From NCBI GenBank assembly GCA_023229135.1, contig JALNZT010000001.1, positions 202,174 to 266,173 on the forward strand: DNA of 64,000 nt, in the 5' to 3' direction. Below are positions 8,774-16,240 of this stretch, piece after piece (positions within the stretch are counted from its first letter, which is position 1; each line of letters starts with the position of its first letter). The DNA is from Bacteroidales bacterium. Its GTDB lineage: Bacteria > Bacteroidota > Bacteroidia > Bacteroidales > F082. The position numbers and the translations under genes are program-made. The notes beneath the pieces were generated by a model that saw nothing but the letters and a program-made list of their open reading frames with translations, was not told the origin of the DNA and ran no database searches.

Positions 8774-9915
8774 GGGATTTCAAAGCTGTTTTCTTCAAAA
8801 TAAATATTGCGCTCTTTCAACTTATTCAGTATAAAGTTAACTATTTCTGGCTGACTGCCAAGCTGTTCCGGCAGATGAATTCCCGGCTTAGAAAACTTTC
8901 CGGAAGCCAAAAGTCTAAGCGCTGCGGTGGCCGCATAACCAGTGGTTCGCGCCATGCTATGTATCTGTGTTTGCAAATCATATTGATCAAAAAGCTCAAA
9001 ATTATGTTGGTGTTTTTTTCCGTCGGCAGCGATGCCTTCAACCTGAATACGCATCAAGGTAAGGTCTGCCTCGCCGGCTCTCAACTTCCATTGGTCAAAC
9101 AACAACTTCTGGGTGAATTCAAGTGGTACAAAATGTTGATTATTGATTTCCTGACTTTCAGTACTCAGAAAACCACTTTCTTTCAGTAATTTGATTTTTT
9201 GCGCATGACCAGGATAGCGTAAGGTTTTTTCAGCCATATAATCGGCTTTAAGATTAAAAAGTAAGGAGCGTAAGCCATCGCTATTAAAAGCTTCTAAAGT
9301 TCCAATACCCTCAAATTCAATTAATTCAAGCTCAGATAGTGCTTCTTTTACAACAATTCGGCCATTTTCAATCAGTCGGGCCGGTCGCGTATATTCTTCG
9401 ATCACATCAGAAGGCGAAAACACCGCTTTATATTCCCAGGGTTTTGTACGAACTACAGGCAAGCCTCCAACGTAAATCAGAATTTTTTCCACTTTTTCAA
9501 GTCTGGATGCCCCATAGCCGCTCAGCAAATGACTCATTCCGGGAGCTACTCCCATATCACAAATCACACAACTTCCGTTTTTTTTGGCTTTTTCTTGCAA
9601 CAGCTGGGGGTCTTCTGCATAAAATGAAATGTCTATAATGGGTTTGCCAAAGGAGATGATTTTTTCAAGGACTTTAAAACCAATGGCTCCCGGCACAGCG
9701 TTTAGGTAATAATCAAAACCTGAAAGTTCGTCACTGGAAGCATGAATCAAGTCGGCATTCAGGGTTTTCAGGCCAAAACTTGCTGCTGTTGCAAGGCGCT
9801 GGCTGTCGCGGTCGGAAATGCAGACATCAAACTCTTGCTCTAAAGCTAAATCACGTGCAATAGGCAGCCCTACAAGTCCTGCACCTAAAACCAATACTTT
9901 TTTCTGTTCTTTCAT
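8770..9915 (-). CDS. Saccharopine dehydrogenase (Lys9)-like oxidoreductase
   Basis: A 381-residue protein with an N-terminal Rossmann motif (VLGAGLVGLPIARDLA, residues 8-23), the DFDYYLNAVPG-type segment of the saccharopine dehydrogenase / carboxynorspermidine synthase superfamily, and the C-terminal catalytic domain (DMGVAPGMSHLLSGYG, YVGGLP). These enzymes work at the C-N bond between an amino acid and a 2-oxo acid using NAD(P). The most likely role is in lysine or a related amino acid pathway, but the substrate is open. Both ends overlap neighbours by 4 bp (ATGA), so it is translationally coupled to the transporter and the methyltransferase. Confidence 0.82.
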   Translation of the reverse strand: MKEQKKVLVLGAGLVGLPIARDLALEQEFDVCISDRDSQRLATAASFGLKTLNADLIHASSDELSGFDYYLNAVPGAIGFKVLEKIISFGKPIIDISFYAEDPQLLQEKAKKNGSCVICDMGVAPGMSHLLSGYGASRLEKVEKILIYVGGLPVVRTKPWEYKAVFSPSDVIEEYTRPARLIENGRIVVKEALSELELIEFEGIGTLEAFNSDGLRSLLFNLKADYMAEKTLRYPGHAQKIKLLKESGFLSTESQEINNQHFVPLEFTQKLLFDQWKLRAGEADLTLMRIQVEGIAADGKKHQHNFELFDQYDLQTQIHSMARTTGYAATAALRLLASGKFSKPGIHLPEQLGSQPEIVNFILNKLKERNIYFEENSFEIP

Positions 9916-10820
9916 ACACTTCTTACTTTTATTTTTTCAGTCGATTTTTTAATCTGTGAAAGCATCACGCCAATAATTACGCAGGCAATACCCACTAATT
10001 TGTCAAAAGTAATACTTTCACCGATAATTAAAAAGCTGAAAAATGCTGTAAAAACCGGGATGATGTTGGTGTAAATAGTGCTCTTACTAACTCCCAGTTT
10101 ATGCACGCCATGAGTAAAAAACACAAAGGCCAGCGAACTGGCGAAAACACCAAGAAGCACAAGCGAAAACACCCAGGAAGCATGCCATTCAATTGAGTTA
10201 AGACCTACGTATTCAATACCGAAAACTACCGGTGCAAAGAATACTATCCCCAGTAGATTTTGAATAAAAACGATGGTGACCGCATCATAAGAATAGGTTA
10301 GTTTCTTTAATATTATGCCGTAAACGATCGCGGAGAAAACTGCCAGAAACAAAAATGCCAGCCCAATAGGTGAGGCTGTAAAACCCAAAGTTCTGTCGAT
10401 TACCATGATTAAAATTCCGGCAAAAGATACAAACAGACCGAGAATATTCAATGGTTTCAGCCTTTCCTTCAAAAAAATAAAAGCAAAAACTGGTGTAAAT
10501 AGAGGAATTGTTGAAATTATTACAGCACTGATTGTCGGCGAGATACGCTGCAAGCCATAGCTTTCTCCAATAAAATAGAGAAATGGATTGAAGAACGAAG
10601 CTGCGATAAGCAAGCCCCAATGCGCTCTTTTTATGCTGATTTTTTGCCGTTTCCACCTGAAATAACCCAAAAAGAATAGCACCGAAATAATCAGCCGAAA
10701 CCAAACTGTGGTAGCAGGTTGTAAATAGTTAAAAACCTCCTTAGACCAAATATAGGAGATGCCCCAGAAAAGCATGGCGAGCAAGGTTAAAAGGTGGGGT
10801 TTGAATGCAGGGTTTTTCAC
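9912..10820 (-). CDS. EamA/DMT-family inner membrane transporter
   Basis: The 302 residues form ten membrane helices in two halves of five, each an EamA repeat (LAMLFWGISYIWSKEVF near the start; GLAFLFLAVFSAIVYGIILKK opening the second half). Such drug/metabolite transporters export amino acids or other small solutes. It is the first gene of the operon 10820-8009 and faces a MarR-type regulator across 78 bp, a common arrangement for regulated efflux. Confidence 0.85.
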   Translation of the reverse strand: MKNPAFKPHLLTLLAMLFWGISYIWSKEVFNYLQPATTVWFRLIISVLFFLGYFRWKRQKISIKRAHWGLLIAASFFNPFLYFIGESYGLQRISPTISAVIISTIPLFTPVFAFIFLKERLKPLNILGLFVSFAGILIMVIDRTLGFTASPIGLAFLFLAVFSAIVYGIILKKLTYSYDAVTIVFIQNLLGIVFFAPVVFGIEYVGLNSIEWHASWVFSLVLLGVFASSLAFVFFTHGVHKLGVSKSTIYTNIIPVFTAFFSFLIIGESITFDKLVGIACVIIGVMLSQIKKSTEKIKVRSV

Positions 10821-10877
10821 AAATGTGGTTTTGAGCTGCTAAAGTAAAGGAAAATTCATTTTCTTTGCCAAAAAATA

Positions 10878-10895
10878 TAGTTTCTGCATAAACTA
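10878..10895. promoter_or_regulatory. Candidate MarR operator between the divergent genes
   Basis: TAGTTT (10878-10883) and AAACTA (10890-10895) form a perfect inverted repeat with a 6-bp spacer, just before the MarR ATG at 10899 and within the 78-bp divergent region. Size and symmetry fit a dimeric winged-helix regulator. Confidence 0.45.
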
Positions 10896-10898
10896 ATT

Positions 10899-11375
10899 AT
10901 GAATAATTTTACAGAAATCCTGATCGACCTCCGAAAGATTGTTCGCTCGGTTAATTTAGAATCTAAAAGGATTCAAAAAGAGTTCGGTGTGAGTATTCCG
11001 CAATTGCTTTGTCTGCATTATTTGGCTTCACAACCTGGATTTCAGTCAACAATGACTGGTATTGCAAATTATCTTAAGCTCAATCTCAGCACTGTAACAG
11101 GCATTGTTAGTAGGCTTGAGAAAAAGCATCTTTTGGCTAAGCTCCCCAAAACCGGCGACAAAAGAATCACGCTGGTGAGCCTTACGGCAGCTGGCATGAA
11201 ACTGATCGATCAATCGCCTAAGCTGATGCATCAACGGCTTTCAGACAAGCTTTCTGCGCTATCAGAACAGCAACTGGAATCGCTAAAAGACTCTATGCAA
11301 CTACTGGTTCAAAGCTTTGACATCAGCGATGAAGCGGCTTCTCCAATTGTCACCATGGACGATTTTCAGGTCTGA
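10899..11375 (+). CDS. MarR-family transcriptional regulator
   Basis: The 158-residue protein has the MarR winged helix-turn-helix at about residues 45-105: STMTGIANYLKLNLSTVTGIVSRLEKKHLL as the HTH, then a wing with GDKRITLVSLTAAG. Terminal helices provide dimerisation. It probably represses itself and the divergent transporter operon through an inverted repeat lying just before its own start. The ligand is unknown; the operon content suggests an amino-acid-like compound. Confidence 0.88.
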   Translation: MNNFTEILIDLRKIVRSVNLESKRIQKEFGVSIPQLLCLHYLASQPGFQSTMTGIANYLKLNLSTVTGIVSRLEKKHLLAKLPKTGDKRITLVSLTAAGMKLIDQSPKLMHQRLSDKLSALSEQQLESLKDSMQLLVQSFDISDEAASPIVTMDDFQV

Positions 11376-11395
11376 TTCTGATAGGATTAGTTTAT

Positions 11396-11439
11396 TTATA
11401 AATATCGTCAATCGTATCACATTTGTGAAATATTTATAA
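11396..11439. repeat. Nested inverted repeats in an AT-rich intergenic region
   Basis: TTATAAATAT (11396-11405) and ATATTTATAA (11430-11439) are perfect inverted arms. Between them sits TCACA-TT-TGTGA (11417-11428), itself a palindrome. There is no T-run, so an operator is likelier than a terminator. Confidence 0.5.
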
Positions 11440-11494
11440 GTAATTGAATTACAATATTTTGTATTGAAATATTTTGAAGTTATTTATATTTTTT

Positions 11495-11525
11495 TTGTCG
11501 GTTAACTAAAAAAGCAGTAATTTTG
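11495..11525 (+). promoter_or_regulatory. Bacteroidota promoter for the 11563 gene
   Basis: TTG (11495-11497), a 20-bp spacer and TAATTTTG (11518-11525) fit the TTG-N19/20-TAnnTTTG consensus. The ATG lies 38 bp downstream. Confidence 0.65.
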
Positions 11526-11562
11526 TTTCTACACAAACTAATTTTATTATACCTTAGGAAAC

Positions 11563-11934
11563 ATGTCACAGAAAAAAGAGGTCATATTCACATTTAAGCG
11601 TTATTTAAAACGCAAGGGATATATTAATGTACAAATACCTGTATTACAGGATTCTACAAACGCAATAAACACAGGTACTGAATTGCAGCCCGATTTAATA
11701 GCCGAAATAAAAGGCGTTTCCTATTATTACAAATATATCGAAGGTCGTGAGGAAGCATCCTTAGTCATAAAAAAGCTTGGTAGATTTTTGAAACAGCAGT
11801 CAGAGGCTACGAATAAAAAACTGAAATTATTAGTACCGGCCAAACAAAGCGATGCTCTAATCCAAAGTTTGAATGCCAATCAACTTGAAGACGTGGGTGT
11901 TATAAAGGTAACTCCCAATCTGGCACCTGCCTGA
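11563..11934 (+). CDS. Small hypothetical protein, possible nuclease-like fold
   Basis: A 123-residue soluble protein of no recognised family. The segment ELQPDLIAEIKGVSYYYKYIEG has the D-x-x-x-E-x-K spacing seen in PD-(D/E)xK nuclease cores, and the rest alternates strands and helices (ASLVIKKLGRFLKQQ, LKLLVPAKQSDALI) in a way that would suit that fold. This is a weak structural guess. It has its own promoter and is followed 42 bp later by the symporter operon, so read-through is possible. Confidence 0.55.
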   Translation: MSQKKEVIFTFKRYLKRKGYINVQIPVLQDSTNAINTGTELQPDLIAEIKGVSYYYKYIEGREEASLVIKKLGRFLKQQSEATNKKLKLLVPAKQSDALIQSLNANQLEDVGVIKVTPNLAPA

Positions 11935-11976
11935 TTATGATCCCGAAATTTATTTCAGACACCAAAAAATAGTTAG

Positions 11977-13428
11977 ATGAATTGGATAGATTTAATGGTG
12001 TTCATCCTTTATATGGCCGGCATGCTTGGCATTGGCTATTATTTTCATGTGCGCAATAACAGTGTTGATGATTATTATGTTGGCGGAAGAGGAATGGGGC
12101 GCTGGCACATTGGGCTTTCGGTGGTGGCTACAGACGTTGGAGGCGGATTTTCTATCGGCCTTGGTGGATTGGGTTTTCTTATCGGACTGTCGGGCTCCTG
12201 GATGCTTTTTACCGGCCTGATGGGCGCCTGGCTTAGCGGCGTATTTCTTATTCCGCGCATAAAACGGCTATCAGATAAAAAGCAGTTTTTCACATTCCCT
12301 GAAGTTTTTGGACATTTTTATGGCGCAAAGGCGGCGCTTATAGCCGGAATAATTTCCGGTGTAGGCTATTTAGGGTTTACCAGCTCGCAGTTGTTGGCCG
12401 GTGCCAAACTGGCTTCGGCTGCATTTGTGGAACTCAACATGACGTTTGCTCTCATTATTATGGGATTCGTAGCAGTAGTTTACACCGTTTTGGGTGGCAT
12501 AAAAGCGGTGATTTATACGGATACCGTACAGTGGATATTCTTAATGACGGGACTCATTTTCTTGGGTATCCCGCTTGCCTGGGTTTCAGTTGGGGGCTGG
12601 GAAGCTATTTCGGCGAGTTTACCTCAGGAATATTTCTCTTTTGCCAACCTGAGCTGGCAACAGTTTTTAAATTGGATGGTAACGATTTTACCGATTTGGT
12701 TTGTCGGCATGACGCTTTATCAGCGTATCTATGCCAGCAGATCCGTTTCTGAAGCCCGAAAAGCCTGGTTTATTGCCGGTGTTTTCGAGTGGCCTATAAT
12801 GGCTTTTATGGGCGTTGGGCTGGGAATGATTTCACGCGTAGCCTACTCAAACGGTATGTTTTCCGATCTCGGGTTTCCGTCCGGAAGCAGCATGGATGCC
12901 GAAATGGGTCTGCCGCTGCTGTTGCGTACCATTATGCCTATTGGCCTGATGGGTCTTATCCTATCAGCTTATTTTTCGGCGATTTTATCTACTGCCGATA
13001 GCTGCCTGATGGCCTCTTCATCCAATTTTATGCACGATATCATTCAAAAAATATTTCCCAAGGCCGTGAACGAAAAAATGGCCATGAGCCTCTCCAAATT
13101 ATTAACACTTTTGCTGGGGATAATTTCTGTATTGATTGCCCTGAAACTAACCGAAGTACTTTCGTTGATGTTATATTCATATGCATTTATGGTTAGCGGA
13201 TTGCTGGTTCCCCTTTTGGCCGCTGTGTTTGCAGGCATTAAAGATGAAAAAGCAGCCGTTGTTTCGATGGTTGCAGGAGGGGGAACGACAATTTCGTTAA
13301 TTATTTTTGCGAAACAACTTCCTTTAGGTCTGGATGCTAACGTATTTGGTATTTCAGTATCTTTATTGTCTTTTATTATTATTCATTCATTATTAAAGAA
13401 AACTGAACATGGAAATTCAAATTTATGA
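11977..13428 (+). CDS. Sodium:solute symporter (SSS family)
   Basis: The 483 residues contain about 13 membrane helices and the SSS hallmarks: a first helix followed by DDYYVGGRGMGRWHIGLS, then the glycine-rich TDVGGGFSIGLGGLGF, and later ILSTADSCLMASSSNF, which carries sodium-site serines. It would import an organic solute with Na+. The substrate is not readable, but the three genes behind it (GNAT, alanine racemase, ornithine-type racemase) point to an amino acid. Its 3' end overlaps the GNAT start by 20 bp, indicating coupled translation. Confidence 0.88.
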   Translation: MNWIDLMVFILYMAGMLGIGYYFHVRNNSVDDYYVGGRGMGRWHIGLSVVATDVGGGFSIGLGGLGFLIGLSGSWMLFTGLMGAWLSGVFLIPRIKRLSDKKQFFTFPEVFGHFYGAKAALIAGIISGVGYLGFTSSQLLAGAKLASAAFVELNMTFALIIMGFVAVVYTVLGGIKAVIYTDTVQWIFLMTGLIFLGIPLAWVSVGGWEAISASLPQEYFSFANLSWQQFLNWMVTILPIWFVGMTLYQRIYASRSVSEARKAWFIAGVFEWPIMAFMGVGLGMISRVAYSNGMFSDLGFPSGSSMDAEMGLPLLLRTIMPIGLMGLILSAYFSAILSTADSCLMASSSNFMHDIIQKIFPKAVNEKMAMSLSKLLTLLLGIISVLIALKLTEVLSLMLYSYAFMVSGLLVPLLAAVFAGIKDEKAAVVSMVAGGGTTISLIIFAKQLPLGLDANVFGISVSLLSFIIIHSLLKKTEHGNSNL

Positions 13429-13849
13429 CAGCTATTCGTCTATGGCGATGCTGGAAAAGAAAAGAATTATAGACTTTTTACACCAGCACCTCGATGAGTT
13501 TGGTGATACTAAGGACGCTATCAAAAAAGCCATTGACTATTCAATTGGCGAATCTTCACCTATTGGTGGTTTTGTAATTGTGGGTACTATTGACAACAAA
13601 ATGGCTGGTGCTGTGGTAGTTAACCGCACAGGCATGGAAGACTATATCCCCGAAAACATTTTAGTTTACATTGCAGTGGATTCCGCCCTTCGTGGAAAAG
13701 GTATTGGTAAACAACTGATGAAAAAAGCCATTGATCTTTCAAAAGGAAATATAGCACTGCACGTTGAGGCTAATAATCCCGCCTTATTTTTATATGAGAA
13801 ATTCGGTTTCACCAGCAAATACCTGGAGTATCGTTTGATAAGAAAATAA
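13409..13849 (+). CDS. GNAT-family N-acetyltransferase
   Basis: A 146-residue single-domain acetyltransferase. The acetyl-CoA loop is VDSALRGKGIGKQLMKKAI (the R/Q-x-x-G-x-G/A signature), followed by ALHVEANNPALFLYEKFGF, the usual motif B. It would acetylate an amine; between an amino acid transporter and racemases, the substrate may be an amino acid. It overlaps the symporter by 20 bp and the racemase ATG by 1 bp (TAATG). Confidence 0.85.
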   Translation: MEIQIYDSYSSMAMLEKKRIIDFLHQHLDEFGDTKDAIKKAIDYSIGESSPIGGFVIVGTIDNKMAGAVVVNRTGMEDYIPENILVYIAVDSALRGKGIGKQLMKKAIDLSKGNIALHVEANNPALFLYEKFGFTSKYLEYRLIRK

Positions 13850-15015
13850 TGACAGATTCCCCTCTTCATACGCCTTCGGAAATTGAGCTAAGTATCAGTG
13901 CAATGCAGCATAACCTTCATTTCATCAAGAAGTTTGTGAAAAAAAACGTCAAAATTTCTTCTGTGATTAAAGGAAATGCTTATGGTCACGGCATTGAGAT
14001 TTATGTGCCTGCTGCTGAGCAATGTGGTATTGATCATTTTGCCGTTTTTAGTGTAGATGAAGCCATACGTTCAGCAAAAGTGAAACGGCAGGAAACCGAA
14101 CTGATGATTATGGGTTGGATTCCTGAAAATGAGATGCCTTGGGTGCTTCAAAACAATGTGCAGTTTTGGATATTCGAAACGGGGCGGCTCAGCTATTCGT
14201 TGGAAATGGCCAAACAGCTTGGTGTAAAGGCGCAAATACATATAGAGATGGAAACCGGGATGAACAGAACAGGATTGAGCCATGCCGACCTGGAAGAAGT
14301 GTGGCCATTGCTGGAAAAATACCGCGATTCGTTCAGTCTGGTTGGGGTGTGTACGCATCTGGCCGGGGCCGAAAGCATTGCCAATCATGTGCGTATTCAG
14401 CGCCAGATTAAGCGTTTTCGGGTTATGGTTAATCTTTTTCGTGCACGAAGTTATGAGCCTGATATGCTGCATGTTTCCAGTTCGGCAGCTACGATAGCCT
14501 ATCCTGCTTTTCAGTTCGATATGGTGCGTATCGGCATTTTACAATATGGTTACTGGCCCAGCAGAGAAACCTTTATACACTATATTAGCCGCCGAAAGAA
14601 TAAAAAAGATCCTTTACATCATATCATAAGCTGGCGGAGTTGCGTTATGGCTGTCAAACAGGTGAAACAAGGCGAATTTGTCAGCTACGGCACTACCTAT
14701 CTGGCCACCGAAGATAAAACGATCGCTATTATTCCAACCGGTTATGCACATGGCTACAGCCGCTCACTTTCTAACTCCGGACGCGTACTCATCAGGGGCC
14801 AACGCTTGTCGGTTATTGGCATGATAAATATGAATATGCTTATAGCCGATATTTCAAGCCTTGAAGATGTAAAGGTTGGAGAGGTGGTTACACTGATTGG
14901 AGACCAGGAAGGTGCCTCAATCAGTGTGTCTTCTTTTACTGAGCTGAGTGACCAGTTAAACTATGAATTATTAACGCGGCTTCCTACGGGAATCAATCGC
15001 CGCTTAACAACTTAA
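13849..15015 (+). CDS. Alanine racemase family PLP enzyme
   Basis: The 388 residues carry the fold-type III PLP enzyme layout: Schiff-base Lys41 in VIKGNAYGHG, a TIM barrel, HVSSSAA and RIGILQYGYWPS, then the C-terminal beta domain with Tyr280 in SYGTTY and IPTGYAHGYSRSLSN. Both catalytic residues are present. It interconverts L- and D-amino acids, normally alanine. Several consensus positions differ (QYGYWPS for LYG..PS, INMNMLIAD for M.MDQ..vD), so a relaxed or different substrate is possible. It lies in an amino-acid operon and may not be the housekeeping cell-wall enzyme. Confidence 0.85.
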   Translation: MTDSPLHTPSEIELSISAMQHNLHFIKKFVKKNVKISSVIKGNAYGHGIEIYVPAAEQCGIDHFAVFSVDEAIRSAKVKRQETELMIMGWIPENEMPWVLQNNVQFWIFETGRLSYSLEMAKQLGVKAQIHIEMETGMNRTGLSHADLEEVWPLLEKYRDSFSLVGVCTHLAGAESIANHVRIQRQIKRFRVMVNLFRARSYEPDMLHVSSSAATIAYPAFQFDMVRIGILQYGYWPSRETFIHYISRRKNKKDPLHHIISWRSCVMAVKQVKQGEFVSYGTTYLATEDKTIAIIPTGYAHGYSRSLSNSGRVLIRGQRLSVIGMINMNMLIADISSLEDVKVGEVVTLIGDQEGASISVSSFTELSDQLNYELLTRLPTGINRRLTT

Positions 15016-15018
15016 ACC

Positions 15019-16104
15019 ATGGCTTATATAGAGCTTGATTATCAAAAACTTCATCATAACTTTAGATTTCTGGATGAGTTTTTTTCTAAAAATAATATTC
15101 AGTGGGGTGTGGTTTCAAAACTGCTTTGTGGCGATGAGAGCTACCTCAACGAATTGATTGAAACGGGTATTAAAGAGTTTCACGACAGTAGGATTAGCAA
15201 CCTGAAAGCGATAAAAAAAATCAATCCTGACGTACAAACGGTGTATATCAAACCTCCTGCGCGCAGGGCTGTGAAAAGCCTTGTAAAATTTGCAGATGTG
15301 AGTTTTAACACCGAATTTGATACCATAAAACTTATCTCTGATGAAGCTGTTAAGCTAAATAAAAAGCACAAAATCATCATTATGGTAGAAATGGGCGACC
15401 TGCGTGAAGGCGTGCTGGGAGATAATTTAGTGGACTTTTACTCGTCAATCTTTAAGCTCCCAAATATTGAGGTAGTTGGCCTGGGGACAAATCTCAACTG
15501 CCTTAATGGCGTTATGCCCAGCCACGACAAATTGATACAACTAAGCCTTTACAAACAGTTGATTGAGGCCTCCTTCAAGGTAAAAATTCCTTGGCTTTCG
15601 GGCGGAAGTTCTGTTACTATTCCTTTGTTACTAAAAAAAATGTTACCCATTGGTATCAACCATTTTAGGGTAGGAGAGACGCTTTATTTTGGCAAAAATC
15701 TGGTGACCAATAAAACCATTAAAGGCATGAAAAGTAACGTATTTACGCTTTATACCGAAATCGTGGAGCTGATGGAAAAACCGATTGTTCCTATTGGCGA
15801 ACTGGGTACAAATGTGGCTGGCGAACGCTTTGAGGTGAACGAAGAAGATTATGGCAAATCCTCGTGCCGGGCACTCTTAGATGTAGGTCTGCTTGATGTT
15901 GATCCACAACATCTTACTCCCATTAAATCAGGGATTGAAATTACTGGTGCCAGCTCGGATATGTTAGCTGTTGACCTGGGCAAGAACCGCCGAAACATGA
16001 AAGTGGGAGACCTGATGGCTTTCAACTTAGATTATATGGGGGTACTTAAAATTATGAATTCTAACTATATAGATAAGCGCATCACCAATAAGCCCCATAA
16101 CTAA
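15019..16104 (+). CDS. Ornithine-racemase-like PLP enzyme (alanine racemase N-domain family)
   Basis: A 361-residue fold-type III PLP enzyme with Lys34 in GVVSKLLCG as the likely Schiff-base residue, followed by FHDSRISNLK, a motif I associate with clostridial ornithine racemase (Orr). Later come WLSGGSSVTIPLLL and NHFRVGETLYFG, which bind the cofactor phosphate. It starts 3 bp after the alanine racemase stop. A diamino acid such as ornithine or lysine is the expected substrate, by family resemblance only. Confidence 0.8.
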   Translation: MAYIELDYQKLHHNFRFLDEFFSKNNIQWGVVSKLLCGDESYLNELIETGIKEFHDSRISNLKAIKKINPDVQTVYIKPPARRAVKSLVKFADVSFNTEFDTIKLISDEAVKLNKKHKIIIMVEMGDLREGVLGDNLVDFYSSIFKLPNIEVVGLGTNLNCLNGVMPSHDKLIQLSLYKQLIEASFKVKIPWLSGGSSVTIPLLLKKMLPIGINHFRVGETLYFGKNLVTNKTIKGMKSNVFTLYTEIVELMEKPIVPIGELGTNVAGERFEVNEEDYGKSSCRALLDVGLLDVDPQHLTPIKSGIEITGASSDMLAVDLGKNRRNMKVGDLMAFNLDYMGVLKIMNSNYIDKRITNKPHN

Positions 16105-16195
16105 AAAAGAATTTTCGACAATTTCGGGTTTTGCTTTTCCGGACTTTATAAATAAATGTGACAGCTTTTTTATCTATCAGTAATTGAAAATAGTA

Positions 16196-16203
16196 TACAT
16201 TTG
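16196..16203 (+). promoter_or_regulatory. Probable -7 box (TACATTTG) for the TPR histidine kinase
   Basis: TACATTTG fits TAnnTTTG and lies 37 bp before the ATG at 16241. No good -33 TTG is seen at 19-20 bp upstream. Confidence 0.4.
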
Positions 16204-16240
16204 CTAAATGCTGCTATAAAGCCACTTATTCCTGACATTT

